Source: Oleispira antarctica RB-8 (GTDB lineage: Bacteria > Pseudomonadota > Gammaproteobacteria > Pseudomonadales > Oceanobacteraceae). Taken from it: a stretch of DNA of 64,000 nt. The notes under the pieces were generated by a model. It worked only from the letters and a program-made list of their open reading frames with translations, was not told the origin of the DNA and did not search any database. The stretch lies in contig FO203512.1 of NCBI GenBank assembly GCA_000967895.1, positions 879,582-943,581 on the forward strand, given 5' to 3'. Position 1 is the stretch's first letter. Each line of letters begins with the position of its first letter. The position numbers and the translations under genes are program-made. Of this stretch, positions 1 through 9,483 are shown in pieces.

Positions 1-686
1 AAAAAGTTATTATCGTGCTCAATCCAGCTGTGGTGAGTACGTTCTTCGGTTGGGTATGATGTCGCATCAATATCGGTGCCGTTACTAGCGATAAGTAGTG
101 GTGAGTTAATATTAGTGAAGTCATATTTTTGTAATCCAGAAAAGTTAACTCCGCCGTCTTGATGAATGATATACATATCGTCATTAAGCTTCGTAAATGA
201 CATCGTATCGTATTCTAATATACTGACTTCTAAGCCAAAATTATTCACATCAAAAACATGTAATCCACGGTATTCATCGCCGATGAATACATGGTCTTGA
301 TCATAGTACATATCGGTTACACGTAGAAAAGGAACTCCGCTTGGAAAATTTTGCGCGACAGGGTTTTCTGGATCAAAAGTAGAGACGGTATCTAAATACG
401 TATTTCCAAATTGACTAAAGCTAGCAACGATAGCGCCAAAGGGAAATGTTTCTACTAAAAATGAGGAGTCTGTCGCGGTAGTGCTGAGCAATGTAGGGGT
501 TGAAGGATCTTGAATGTCGATGACTTTAAATTGGTTTTCTGCCGCTATATAGGCATAAATAGCATTGTCTTCTGAGCTATTAGGGCTTGCTGAACTGTTA
601 TTATCAGTACAGGCAATGACTTGAGTTAGAAATAAGAAGGGGATAAAAATTTTTCTAACAGCGCATGAGTATTTTAATATGTTCAT
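1..686 (-). CDS. Lipoprotein with LVIVD-like beta-propeller repeats (3' part outside window)
   Basis: This CDS is incomplete because the window edge cuts its C-terminal part. The start is the ATG at 684-686. The first 25 or so residues form a lipoprotein signal (hydrophobic IFIPFLFLTQ, then VIAC as lipobox), followed by a low-complexity Ser/Asn/Glu linker, which predicts an outer-membrane or periplasmic lipoprotein. The rest has repeated short strands with motifs such as FKVIDIQDPSTPTLLS and GLHVFDVNNFG. These resemble LVIVD / choice-of-anchor type beta-propeller repeats. No catalytic residues are recognisable. It follows the larger lipoprotein gene (777-3413) on the same strand after a 90-bp gap containing a hairpin, so cotranscription is likely. 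The function is unknown; a surface or periplasmic binding scaffold is an inference. Confidence 0.6.
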   Translation of the reverse strand, partial: MNILKYSCAVRKIFIPFLFLTQVIACTDNNSSASPNSSEDNAIYAYIAAENQFKVIDIQDPSTPTLLSTTATDSSFLVETFPFGAIVASFSQFGNTYLDTVSTFDPENPVAQNFPSGVPFLRVTDMYYDQDHVFIGDEYRGLHVFDVNNFGLEVSILEYDTMSFTKLNDDMYIIHQDGGVNFSGLQKYDFTNINSPLLIASNGTDIDATSYPTEERTHHSWIEHDNNF

Positions 687-717
687 TTTTATTATTTCCA
701 GTAGATAAAAAATGATG

Positions 718-748
718 AGCATGAAAGGCCGTGTAGGCCTTCCATGCT
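718..748 (-). terminator. Strong hairpin between two lipoprotein genes
   Basis: A nearly perfect inverted repeat with arms AGCATG-A-AAGGCC and GGCCTT-C-CATGCT around a 5-nt loop (GTGTA) has a single mismatch. It lies between the stop of the 777-3413 gene and the start of the next lipoprotein gene. On the minus strand it is not followed by a clear T-run. An RNA-processing or partial attenuation element therefore fits better than a full terminator. Confidence 0.45.
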
Positions 749-776
749 GTTTATCATAGTTGAGTTATCCTGGTTG

Positions 777-3413
777 CTATGGGCAGTGCCCTAATTGACC
801 GTAGAAGTTAAGTTCTCCGTTAATCGAGCCACCACTTGGGCCAAAGACATTTTCTACTTCAAAGAATAACGTATGGTCTTCGTTTGCTCCAGTGGCTGGA
901 ATACTTTGGTAACCACTCACACTGGTCCCCCAAGAAGCCATGGTCGATTGATTATGAACAGTGCGTTGAACAAGTGTATTAGACGCGATGCTGCTATCGT
1001 CCAAATAGACGTGGCTATAGTTATCAGACTTCATTTCATCAACGGTAACTTCACCACCACCACAAGAGCAAAAATCAACTTTTAAGGTATGTGTTGTATT
1101 GTTAGCAGATCCGAAGTCGAACCAGTTCATGGCTCCATCCCAAATAACATTGGCCCAAGCAGGGTTGGGTGGGTAGGTAGAAAATACGTTGTTTTCTACG
1201 GGGGCGGTACCTGTTGCCGTATTTATCCAAGTCGTAGCGGGACGTAAATCAACAGTGACTTTTTTATCACAGTCTTTATCAAATACAACACAGTCATCCC
1301 ATACTAATGGATTTGTTGGATCACAATCCTCATCGTTAGGGTAGCCATCACCATCTAGGTCATCGGGTGTTGAGTTTGGATTGAATGGATCACTGCCGAG
1401 TTCTATTTCTTCGTCATCGCAGAAACCATCTCCATCAGTATCGATACAGCCATTGTCTTCTTTAGTACACAGTTGTAATAAAGTAACGTCAACTTCTGTT
1501 TGCCAGAGTGCTAATACATCTAAATTAGCAATTCCAGAGGTTAGAGTATTCAGTAATGTTCCTGAACCAACGGCGTGATTTTGATTAATAATATAGGCAG
1601 TGCCTGCGTTTGCTGTTGGGTATTCTTGTACACCTGAAGAGGCTGTTAAAAACCCACCAATATTGGCATTGCTACTAGTACTAGAGTACTCACCAAACAG
1701 GATTTTATCATTAAGCGATGAGGCTGAAAGACTGCGAGCATTGACTAACAGTTGTGCTTTCACAATAGAATTATTAGAGAGAGGCAAGCTATCAGCGAAG
1801 GCAGCGGACTTCTCAATACTTTGGTCATAACTAATTAAATTATTAAGACTAATTGAATTGGATGGCGTTGTTACATCAATCGGTGCTGCAAAATCATCAG
1901 GCTGACCACCCGTCACTTGGCTATATTGAGTACCAGATGGACAAGAAAAATCTTTAGTGACTTGGGCAATCACTTCTTTTATTGGGGTTCCTGTAGGTTT
2001 TGGTTTATCACGACAAGAGGCAACTGCAATAAAATCAACATTCGTCGTTATACCCATCACTACATCGATGTCTGTTTGACCAGACTGCAAACGATCCAAT
2101 AAGGATTCATTTGCGGCATTAGTCATATTGTTTAACGGACTAAAATAGATGTCACCACTGTTTTGCCAAGTATTTCTAAGGTCATGCACTTGGCCACTAA
2201 TATTAGTATTTAAAACACCACTACCAATACTAAAATAATCTGTGTAAGAAGGACCAGCAGCAAGCGTTACTCCTTTTTCTTTAAGCCCTATAATAAATAG
2301 CCCAGAGGTAGCATCGCTTGGCAGCCCTGTGAGAGTTTCTGCAAATATATTAGGTGTCTTGGCGGTTGCGTCATAATCGTATGGATGTGTATATCCAGCA
2401 TAAGCGTTAATTAAGCCCGAGAGATTGGCACTGGGATTCGTTAGTTCAGTATTTGTATTTGAAAAGTTATCGACCATGCCATAAAGGTGAATATCTTGCT
2501 GTTGATTATCTTCACAGCGAAGTTGGGAGATTATTTTATCCAGCGCAGAGGGTCTGTCTTCTTTCTCTCGAAGCTTAAAAGCAATTTGTACGGCTTGATG
2601 GCTCGATATTGATAGTAATAAATCTTGATCTTGATTTGGATGGTCAACACAAGGATGAAAGAGGTCTAAGTAACAAGGTAAGGCAATCGGTAATTCAGCT
2701 TCATCAGTTTCAACAGTACTACCAATAATACGTGATAATGATTTAATCGGAATCAGTCCCGATAAATCTGGACTTTGTTGATGCTTAACCGTCAAATCAA
2801 CCAATGCTTCTGCCATGGCTTTTATATCAGCGTCATAAGCCGCTTTTAGTTCTAGCCCCTGATTCCCTAATAGCTCAAGGTTGTGATTTATTGTGGCCAG
2901 CAGTGCTTCATTTTGTTGCTCTGTACCTGTCAGATTAAATTCTTTGGCGAGTACTTCTTTAGCTTCTTGATAGCTTTTCGGTGCTACCATTTTACACGGT
3001 GCGCACCAGTCAGCGCCCGCTTGCTGAGCATAAAGGTATAAACCAAAAGCCAAAGCATTTGTTGCAGAAATATCTTTTTCTTCAGCCGGTAGTACTAAGT
3101 AACGGAAGCCTTCAAAATTAGAGAATTCAGTAACCGATATTTCTCCAGCAGAAGATAAGCGAGCAATAGTTTTAGCGTTGCCCTTATTATCATTATCAGT
3201 GGGTTTAAATTCTTTTAAAGACGTAGGGGTATCATCACAGAGATAGTCATCATTAGTATCTGAACAGACCTCCATCTTAAACTCGGCGGATATTCCCGAT
3301 TGGCTTAATTCTTTTTTTGAATCGGGGGACTCAGATGAGCTGGTTGGGTCGCACCCACTAAGTATGGTGCAACAAACTATTGCGCTCATGGTTAAATAGG
3401 TAGAGTGTTTCAT
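777..3413 (-). CDS. Large lipoprotein with calcium-binding thrombospondin-type repeats, unknown function
   Basis: The product is 878 aa. It begins with a lipoprotein signal whose lipobox LSGC puts the lipidated Cys at residue 21. A short Asp-rich CSDTNDDYLCDD segment lies near residue 50. A long region (about 110-640) contains two related stretches, both with NxNI and phrases on yearly or index-like loops, that I could not assign to a family. Residues about 650-710 carry classic D-x-D-x-D-G thrombospondin type 3 / dockerin-like calcium repeats (DTDGDGFCDDEE, DLDGDGYPNDEDCDP). The C-terminal 150 residues are beta-rich with paired cysteines. A thioredoxin-like WCAPC stretch is at residues 136-140, in no obvious thioredoxin fold. 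It is predicted to be surface-exposed or periplasmic. The divergent histidine kinase gene upstream may regulate it. Confidence 0.6.
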   Translation of the reverse strand: MKHSTYLTMSAIVCCTILSGCDPTSSSESPDSKKELSQSGISAEFKMEVCSDTNDDYLCDDTPTSLKEFKPTDNDNKGNAKTIARLSSAGEISVTEFSNFEGFRYLVLPAEEKDISATNALAFGLYLYAQQAGADWCAPCKMVAPKSYQEAKEVLAKEFNLTGTEQQNEALLATINHNLELLGNQGLELKAAYDADIKAMAEALVDLTVKHQQSPDLSGLIPIKSLSRIIGSTVETDEAELPIALPCYLDLFHPCVDHPNQDQDLLLSISSHQAVQIAFKLREKEDRPSALDKIISQLRCEDNQQQDIHLYGMVDNFSNTNTELTNPSANLSGLINAYAGYTHPYDYDATAKTPNIFAETLTGLPSDATSGLFIIGLKEKGVTLAAGPSYTDYFSIGSGVLNTNISGQVHDLRNTWQNSGDIYFSPLNNMTNAANESLLDRLQSGQTDIDVVMGITTNVDFIAVASCRDKPKPTGTPIKEVIAQVTKDFSCPSGTQYSQVTGGQPDDFAAPIDVTTPSNSISLNNLISYDQSIEKSAAFADSLPLSNNSIVKAQLLVNARSLSASSLNDKILFGEYSSTSSNANIGGFLTASSGVQEYPTANAGTAYIINQNHAVGSGTLLNTLTSGIANLDVLALWQTEVDVTLLQLCTKEDNGCIDTDGDGFCDDEEIELGSDPFNPNSTPDDLDGDGYPNDEDCDPTNPLVWDDCVVFDKDCDKKVTVDLRPATTWINTATGTAPVENNVFSTYPPNPAWANVIWDGAMNWFDFGSANNTTHTLKVDFCSCGGGEVTVDEMKSDNYSHVYLDDSSIASNTLVQRTVHNQSTMASWGTSVSGYQSIPATGANEDHTLFFEVENVFGPSGGSINGELNFYGQLGHCP

Positions 3414-3499
3414 TTTAAAAGTCCTTTAGTTGATGCGTGTTAAAAAATAATTCCTTCAGTGTCGATATTGATAGTATGGAACCCTAAAAAATCCCACAA

Positions 3500-3515
3500 C
3501 TGTCGTATTCGACAG
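3500..3515. promoter_or_regulatory. Inverted repeat in divergent promoter region (candidate operator)
   Basis: CTGTCG-TATT-CGACAG is a perfect 6-bp inverted repeat. It sits in the 287-bp region between the divergent lipoprotein gene (starts 3413) and histidine kinase gene (starts 3701). Its symmetry suits a dimeric regulator such as the nearby LuxR-type response regulator. That assignment is inference; no further copies were found. Confidence 0.3.
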
Positions 3516-3700
3516 GTGCGGAAGGGTGTAGGAAAAACTGTGATCGGTGTCGGGTTTTTTTATCAGTATTTATGCGTATTAAAACGTTTTTAAATATATT
3601 GGTAATGCGCTAAAAGAGCATCTTTAAATCGCTACGAAGTCGATGGCAGCTAGACTTCAGAGAATTTAGATGTAAAAAGATATTATGAAAATCAGACGAA

Positions 3701-5572
3701 ATGTTAAATATGATCAAATCTATAGTTTTTCTATTCTTCATATCTATTGTGATACTTGTTATCAGTCCAACGGCACTATTACATGCCGAATATTCAGAAG
3801 AATTATTCCCGCAGACACTGAAAAAATGGAAGTTTGTAGCAGATAAGGGTATGCGTGATTATTCGGTATTAAATATTGATGCCGCTCTTTGGCAGCCGAT
3901 TAACGTTGGTGAGCTATTACCGCAAAAATATAATGCTAGCGTTTATGGCTGGTACAAAACAGAATTTTTAGTTGAGGCGAGCACTGTTGAAAGGCCTGCA
4001 ATTTTTATCGAGTCAATACGGGGTTCAGACGAAGTCTGGTTAAATGATCAATTAATAGGACAAAAAGGTAAGCTACATTCCCCTTGGGAATTATTAACAA
4101 CCCAGCCCCAAAGCTTGCCGCGTCTTTATCTTATAAAAAAAGAATGGCTTAAACCTGATGAAAATACGTTAATTATAAAAATTAATACCGGTATTGGACA
4201 CTCTTGGGGTGCCATGTTTCCTGGAGGTACAGGTATAACAGGAAAGGTTGTTTATGGGGATAAAGACGATTTAACCCCTTTGTATTATGAAAAAACGAAT
4301 CGTATTATCGCTCTTGATATGATGTTTATAATTCTTGGTTTGGTGGATGTTTTTATAATTCTTATATTATTAAAAAAGACCATTCGACCCTTTCCAGAAT
4401 TCAAATGGTTATTGCTAGGAAGTTGTTTGATGATGCTCGGTGCTGCAGGGCACGATATCTTCTTTGTCTATGAACTCAGTATTATTCCGGGGGGATTATC
4501 TTTATTCATAAGTTTATTATTTGTTCCTTATGTCAACGGACTGTACTTTTGGTCACAAAATAAAGATGTCTCGGTCACCATTGTTAGTATTATTAGCGTT
4601 GTTTTTTTAATCATTACTTTTACTCTATTAATTCCTGGTGTGATCTTATCGTTAAAAGACATCCTATGGCAGGTATGGGCATCTTTTGCTGCTTTATTTT
4701 TTTCCTATTCTTTATACAGTGCAATTGTAAGGGTTAGGTTAAATAAAATAGGCAGTATCTCTCAGTTAATAGGCGTTGTGATTTACATTTTCTCTATAAG
4801 GAGCCAATGGATACCGTTTGAATCTTACGATCATAGAAATATTCAAATAGGCAGCCTGTTTTTTCGTTATGCAATTTTGATCGCTTATTTTCAGCAGATA
4901 TTTTCTATGCGGCTTTCATATAAAGTATTATCGCAGAAAATGCTGTCTATCTCTGAAATGACACGGCAAGAGGTCGCTCGTGAATTACACGATAATATCG
5001 GACAGTATTTGGCTTCAGCAAAACTACAATTAGGTTTAGTGAAAAAGACACAAGATCCTAAGCACTTTCAGCTACTTAATAATGAGCTAGACGATGCTTT
5101 AGTTGGCATGCGTAGAACTATTGCAGGATTGCATTACTTTCCACTGGAAAACGATGGTTTAAGAAAAACATTGTTAAATTATTGTTTATCTCTAGAAAGT
5201 AAAAATAACATACAGGTCAATATCGATATGAATGCTGATAATCGATTTAATCATCCTGTTCACAGTAAGCAAGAGCTAAACTTTCATCATAATGTGTTTA
5301 GAGTTATACAAGAGCTGGCTCAAAACTCAATACAGCATGGACATGCGACAGAGCTGAGTATTTATTTTAAGTGTGATAAATATTATATAATGATCGTTGT
5401 GCAGGATAATGGCTGTGGGTTTGATCATGAAAAAAACTTAGCAACCTCTGATACTGGAGGCTTCGGGTTTATAAGTGTAAAAGAAAGAATTGCAATACTC
5501 GATGGTTATCTCAATATTGTCAGTTCGGTTGGGCAGGGGACTAAAGCAGACATTCGAATTCCTTTTTATTAA
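3701..5572 (+). CDS. Membrane sensor histidine kinase (NarL/DegS-type HisKA_3)
   Basis: This 623-aa protein is anchored in the inner membrane. It has an N-terminal signal/TM segment (residues 5-28) and a periplasmic jelly-roll-like domain (about 30-195) with sugar-binding-like patterns (ASVYGWYKTEF, GSDEVWLNDQLIG). About seven hydrophobic helices follow (200-400), an arrangement resembling 7TMR-DISM sensors. The cytoplasmic part carries a HisKA_3 phosphoacceptor motif VARELHDNIGQYL with its His near residue 430. The ATPase domain has an N-box (ELAQNSIQHG) and G-boxes (DNGCGFD, GGFGFISVKERI). Kinases of this family pair with LuxR-type response regulators, and one is encoded convergently right downstream (5620-6234). 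The start ATG at 3701 is followed by another in-frame ATG at 3710. The ligand is not identifiable; the jelly-roll domain hints at a carbohydrate-like signal. Confidence 0.85.
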   Translation: MLNMIKSIVFLFFISIVILVISPTALLHAEYSEELFPQTLKKWKFVADKGMRDYSVLNIDAALWQPINVGELLPQKYNASVYGWYKTEFLVEASTVERPAIFIESIRGSDEVWLNDQLIGQKGKLHSPWELLTTQPQSLPRLYLIKKEWLKPDENTLIIKINTGIGHSWGAMFPGGTGITGKVVYGDKDDLTPLYYEKTNRIIALDMMFIILGLVDVFIILILLKKTIRPFPEFKWLLLGSCLMMLGAAGHDIFFVYELSIIPGGLSLFISLLFVPYVNGLYFWSQNKDVSVTIVSIISVVFLIITFTLLIPGVILSLKDILWQVWASFAALFFSYSLYSAIVRVRLNKIGSISQLIGVVIYIFSIRSQWIPFESYDHRNIQIGSLFFRYAILIAYFQQIFSMRLSYKVLSQKMLSISEMTRQEVARELHDNIGQYLASAKLQLGLVKKTQDPKHFQLLNNELDDALVGMRRTIAGLHYFPLENDGLRKTLLNYCLSLESKNNIQVNIDMNADNRFNHPVHSKQELNFHHNVFRVIQELAQNSIQHGHATELSIYFKCDKYYIMIVVQDNGCGFDHEKNLATSDTGGFGFISVKERIAILDGYLNIVSSVGQGTKADIRIPFY

Positions 5573-5619
5573 GGCGCTAGGTTATAAATACTAAGAGCTC
5601 TAATCTTAAGAAATTAAAA

Positions 5620-6234
5620 TCAAATGATATCAATTAAGTGTAATTTTAGCGATTTTGCAATGGCATTAGATCGATTACTAGCGCCTAGTTTTAAGCAAAT
5701 ATTGGAGAAGTGAAAGCGGATAGTCCGTTCAGTAATCGCCAAGTCACACGCTATTTCTTTATTGCTTATTCCTTCGGCAGCCAGCTGTAAAATTTCTATT
5801 TCTCTAGCCGTAAGATTAGACTCTACAGAATTATTCATAGACTCAAGTAATAATGGCGAGAGATAAACTTCACCGGAAATTACCTGATTAATTGCGAATT
5901 CTAGCTCTTCAAAAGCAGATTCTTTTAATACGTAGCCAGAAACTCCCTGTGTCACTAAACCGTTAGCAAGCTGTGCATCTAGATTCATCGTTAAAATAAT
6001 AATAGATGTGTTTATAGGGCGGGTGACTTCTAAAATGTCTTTGACAGAAGCTCCAGGCATAGATAAGTCAAGTAGGACTAGTTGGGGGGATAATAGTTGA
6101 ATTCTTCCTATTAAATCATCGCCATTATTACACGTATCCACGAGGGAAATAGTCTGATTACCGGCGAAGAGGCTTTTTAAACCTTGCAGAAAAATTTCAT
6201 GATCATCTGCTGCAATAATGGCTATATTAGACAT
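5620..6234 (-). CDS. Two-component response regulator, LuxR/NarL family
   Basis: The product is 204 aa, typical for this family. The receiver domain (1-120) has the acidic pair DD (residues 10-11), the phosphoacceptor Asp in LVLLDLSMPG near residue 57, a conserved Thr/Ser position in IIILTMN, and the Lys of YVLKES. The C-terminal LuxR-type HTH (about 137-200) reads NLTAREIEILQLAAEGISNKEIA and then TERTIRFHFSNI. It is the likely partner of the convergently encoded histidine kinase, whose stop lies 48 bp away. Likely targets include the flanking lipoprotein genes, but this is inference. Confidence 0.9.
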   Translation of the reverse strand: MSNIAIIAADDHEIFLQGLKSLFAGNQTISLVDTCNNGDDLIGRIQLLSPQLVLLDLSMPGASVKDILEVTRPINTSIIILTMNLDAQLANGLVTQGVSGYVLKESAFEELEFAINQVISGEVYLSPLLLESMNNSVESNLTAREIEILQLAAEGISNKEIACDLAITERTIRFHFSNICLKLGASNRSNAIAKSLKLHLIDII

Positions 6235-6498
6235 AGTATTTATACGGACTCACAAAATTATATGATGCCTTAGCCCCCTTGTAATATCAAATTTAAAGAA
6301 GTCCTATTGCTTAGAAATTCATTCGCGATTAAAAAGCCTCATCGAGTCTTATTTACCTCATATCGTTAAAATGCTTAATAACTTAAACTTTCCATATTAT
6401 TCGTGTTTTTAGGTAGGAATAAGCGCTTTGATGGGGCTCTCACTGGTGGGGAAGTATGGTAAAATGGATTTTTCCATTGATGTATGAGTTAGAGCCAA

Positions 6499-6882
6499 AT
6501 GGCCGAGAAACCCGCTGCTGAGCCTATTTATCGCGTTATTTTTAATAACCAAAGCGAAGTATATGAGTTGTATACCCGATATATCTTTCAAAGTGAGATG
6601 TACGGTTTTATTGAAGTTGAAGAGCTGCTATTTGATGAGAGTCTGATTAGTGATGCCAGTGACGAGAAAGAAGCCAAAGCAAGCTTTGATAAGTTGAAGC
6701 TAGAATTTACAGGGGTGAAGCGCAGTTTTATCCCATTGCCTTCTATCATTCGTGTTGATGAGATGGAAAAACCTGGCGTTGTCAAAGTGTCTCCTTCTAA
6801 AGATGATCCGGCAGGCAATGTTCGTCATTTTCCCAGCCCAGTGTTTAAGCGCCCACCAGTAGAGCCGCCTTCTGACGATTAG
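6499..6882 (+). CDS. DUF1820 family protein
   Basis: This is a 127-aa cytoplasmic protein. The pattern PIYRVIFNNQSEVYELYTRYIFQ, then GFIEVEELLF and VDEMEKPGVVKV, matches DUF1820 (PF08850), a small gammaproteobacterial family with no known biochemical role. The C-terminus is proline-rich. There is no signal peptide or membrane segment. Its 3' end overlaps the 3' end of the convergent AraC gene by 38 bp, a tail-to-tail overlap. The 260 bp upstream (6235-6498) presumably carry its promoter; I see no other gene there. Confidence 0.8.
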   Translation: MAEKPAAEPIYRVIFNNQSEVYELYTRYIFQSEMYGFIEVEELLFDESLISDASDEKEAKASFDKLKLEFTGVKRSFIPLPSIIRVDEMEKPGVVKVSPSKDDPAGNVRHFPSPVFKRPPVEPPSDD

Positions 6883-7918
6883 CACGGTTGCCTAAAGTGA
6901 CTGACGGCAGCTCGTTAAAGAGCTGCTTATAATCTTGTGTAAATTGGCTTAAATGCCAGAATCCCCATTTTGCAGCAATATCGGCAATCGATTCAGTATG
7001 ATTCGCCAATAATTCTCTGCGCACGCCATTCAGTCTGCTTAAGCGTAAATAACGCAGTGGGCTAATTCCTAGGATGGTTTCAAAACTGTATTGCAAAGTT
7101 CGTCTGCTAACATGGCTTAAAGCACATAAGTCGTTAATGGTCACCGCACTATCTTGGTGTAAGCGTAGATAGTCTTTAACGTGCTCGACAATTTGTTGGC
7201 GACGAAAAAAGCTGAGTGGTTCATTTTTTACTGGTTGAGAATTCTCTAAGCTCTCTAATAAAGCCATCATAATTACATCGTGTTGAAGTTTAGCGGGGCG
7301 CTGGTGGCTATCACTAACGCTGAGTAAATTATTTAACACAAAGCGCAAAGCGGTAATGGTTTTTTCTGGCAGAGTGAGGCGTCCTTGCTGATATAAATGG
7401 TTCCAGTTAATTGAAATATTCTGACTCTCGGCCATGCTTTGTATTTTCTTCTGTTCAACGACTAAGCCATAGATATCAAAATCATGTGGTGTGACTAATT
7501 CAAATTCACAATTACCGGGTCGGCACATAATATTATTGTTATCGATACTCAGGCCATTAATTTTACTGCTTTGATGTTGATTAACTGGAATTCCTAACCA
7601 TAAAGACTGGTCCCAGGTATTGCAGGTTTGGCGCAACGCTTGGCTTGTGTGCTCTTGGAATAACTGCAGCCCTTCAAATTGTATTTCGACTACTTGACCA
7701 TAAAAACTGCCAGCACTCACTTGGTCATACTGCTGTTGCCAGTTTGTTAAGTTGTGGGCGTGCTGATCGGCATCTGTCGCTTCTACTTGTACTCGCCCAT
7801 GTTGCATTATTTCGTTATGGAAATAATCTTCGCCTTTATTCGGTGCACTGTTTAAGGGTTGTGATTTCATTTTGTGCATTCTCACTCGTATTGATTTAAC
7901 TTCTGCATTAAATCCCAT
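6845..7918 (-). CDS. eutR: EutR-like AraC-family activator of ethanolamine genes
   Basis: The product is 357 aa. The N-terminal sensor part matches E. coli EutR in arrangement: DQVSAGSFYGQVVEIQFEG, then LQLFQEHTSQALRQ and WLGIPV. The C-terminal AraC HTH pair (about 245-345) contains VTINDLCALSHVSRRTLQYSF, then ISPLRYLRLSRLNGVRREL and WGFWHLSQFTQDYKQLFNELPS. It is divergent to eutB. EutR proteins activate eut genes in response to ethanolamine plus adenosylcobalamin, so autoregulation and activation of 8071-11890 is expected. The start is uncertain: ATG at 7918, 7879 or 7870. The 7879 start has a better purine-rich upstream stretch. The C-terminus overlaps the DUF1820 gene by 38 bp. Confidence 0.85.
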   Translation of the reverse strand: MGFNAEVKSIRVRMHKMKSQPLNSAPNKGEDYFHNEIMQHGRVQVEATDADQHAHNLTNWQQQYDQVSAGSFYGQVVEIQFEGLQLFQEHTSQALRQTCNTWDQSLWLGIPVNQHQSSKINGLSIDNNNIMCRPGNCEFELVTPHDFDIYGLVVEQKKIQSMAESQNISINWNHLYQQGRLTLPEKTITALRFVLNNLLSVSDSHQRPAKLQHDVIMMALLESLENSQPVKNEPLSFFRRQQIVEHVKDYLRLHQDSAVTINDLCALSHVSRRTLQYSFETILGISPLRYLRLSRLNGVRRELLANHTESIADIAAKWGFWHLSQFTQDYKQLFNELPSVTLGNRANRQKAALLVGA

Positions 7919-8070
7919 TTAAAACAGCGTAAAAAATTGCCAAAACTCGATAACGGTTAAAAATCCTGCTTGTTATCGTATTGCTAATACTTAGACAGCA
8001 AGAACTATTCCTTTTGTTGCCTAATCATTTATTAGCGACTGGGTCGTTAGTTTTAGTGGGGAGAAAGTCA

Positions 8071-9483
8071 GTGTTTAGGCAGCCAGCAATTTACAAATAC
8101 GTTCTTGGTCAACGTACATTTGAGTTTAAAGATTTAAAAGATTTAATGGCTAAGGCAACGCCTGCACGTTCTGGAGATCGGTTAGCGGGGGTTGCTGCAG
8201 AAAATTCTGAGCAACGTGCGGTTGCACAAATGTTATTAGCTGAACTTTCACTGAAAGTTTTTCTAGAAGATTTATTAATTCCTTATGAGAATGATGAGGT
8301 AACAAGACTGATCGTTGATGATCATGACCTTGTCGCTTTTTCATTAATCTCACATCTTACTGTAGGTGATTTTCGTAATTGGTTATTGAGTGATATCGCG
8401 ACTCCGGAAATCTTAGCAAAAGTAAGACCTGGTATTACGCCAGAAATGGCGGCGGCTGTTAGTAAAATTATGCGCAATCAAGATCTTATTTTAGTTGCCA
8501 AAAAATGCCATGTTATCACCGCTTTTAGAAATACGATTGGTTTACCTGGACACTTATCGACGCGCTTACAACCGAATCATCCGACCGATGATGTCACGGG
8601 AATTGCCGCCAGCTTATTAGACGGTTTGTTATACGGCAGTGGTGATGCTGTTCTGGGAATTAATCCCGCCACCGACAATGTCGTTCAAGCCACCAAACTC
8701 ATGCAGCTTATGGATGAGGTGATTCAAAAATATGAAATACCCACTCAGTCTTGTGTTTTAACTCACGTCACAAGTACGTTAGAAGCGATTGAACAAGGTG
8801 CGCCAGTTGATTTGGTTTTTCAGTCTATTGGCGGTACAGAGGCAACGAATTCAAGCTTTGGTTTTGATCTTGCGATCTTGGCTGAAGCAGAGCAAGCGGC
8901 TTTATCACTTAACCGTGGCACGGTCGGTAATAACGTCATGTATTTCGAAACAGGCCAGGGCAGTGCTTTATCGGCAAATGCTCATCATGGTTTAGATTTA
9001 CAAACTTGTGAAACTCGTGCGTATGCAGTGGCGAGAAAATTTAACCCGCTATTAGTGAATACGGTGGTGGGCTTTATTGGTCCTGAGTATTTATTTGATG
9101 GCAAAGAGATCATTCGTGCAGGTTTGGAAGATCATTTTTGTGGGAAATTATTAGGGCTGCCAATGGGGTGTGATGTTTGTTATACCAATCACGCCGACGC
9201 TGACCAAAATGATATGGATAACTTATTAACGTTATTAGGCGTAGCTGGCTGTACGTTCATTATGGGAATTCCAGGTTCAGACGACATTATGCTGAACTAT
9301 CAAACTACATCTTTTCACGATGCTCTCTATGCACGTAAGGTTTTAGGTTTAGATCCTGCTCCTGAGTTTAAACACTGGTTAGAGAAAATGAATATTTTCG
9401 ATGACGTGCATAACTATATTTTAAATGACTCCTTGCCTACTGCTTTTTCTGCATCACTTAATAATATTTTGGAGAAGATGTGA
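8071..9483 (+). CDS. eutB: Ethanolamine ammonia-lyase large (alpha) subunit
   Basis: EutB with EutC forms the adenosylcobalamin-dependent enzyme that converts ethanolamine to acetaldehyde and ammonia. The frame is open further upstream, but homology begins at YVLGQRTFEFKDLKDLMAKA. The best start is GTG at 8071, preceded at 8 nt by GGGGAG, giving 470 aa against about 453 in E. coli. Family motifs are clear: RSGDRLAGVAAENSEQRA, LSTRLQPNHPTDDV, GDAVLGINPATDN, YFETGQGSALSANAHHG, GFIGPEYLFDG and MGCDVCYTNHADADQND. It overlaps eutC. No eutA reactivase or shell-protein genes are in the cluster, so this is a simple cytosolic pathway. Confidence 0.93.
   Translation: MFRQPAIYKYVLGQRTFEFKDLKDLMAKATPARSGDRLAGVAAENSEQRAVAQMLLAELSLKVFLEDLLIPYENDEVTRLIVDDHDLVAFSLISHLTVGDFRNWLLSDIATPEILAKVRPGITPEMAAAVSKIMRNQDLILVAKKCHVITAFRNTIGLPGHLSTRLQPNHPTDDVTGIAASLLDGLLYGSGDAVLGINPATDNVVQATKLMQLMDEVIQKYEIPTQSCVLTHVTSTLEAIEQGAPVDLVFQSIGGTEATNSSFGFDLAILAEAEQAALSLNRGTVGNNVMYFETGQGSALSANAHHGLDLQTCETRAYAVARKFNPLLVNTVVGFIGPEYLFDGKEIIRAGLEDHFCGKLLGLPMGCDVCYTNHADADQNDMDNLLTLLGVAGCTFIMGIPGSDDIMLNYQTTSFHDALYARKVLGLDPAPEFKHWLEKMNIFDDVHNYILNDSLPTAFSASLNNILEKM

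Noticed and set aside
7981-8070. Upstream extension of the eutB frame by 30 codons
   Set aside because: Homology to EutB starts later and a GTG with a good SD (GGGGAG) is at 8071, so the extension is leader sequence.
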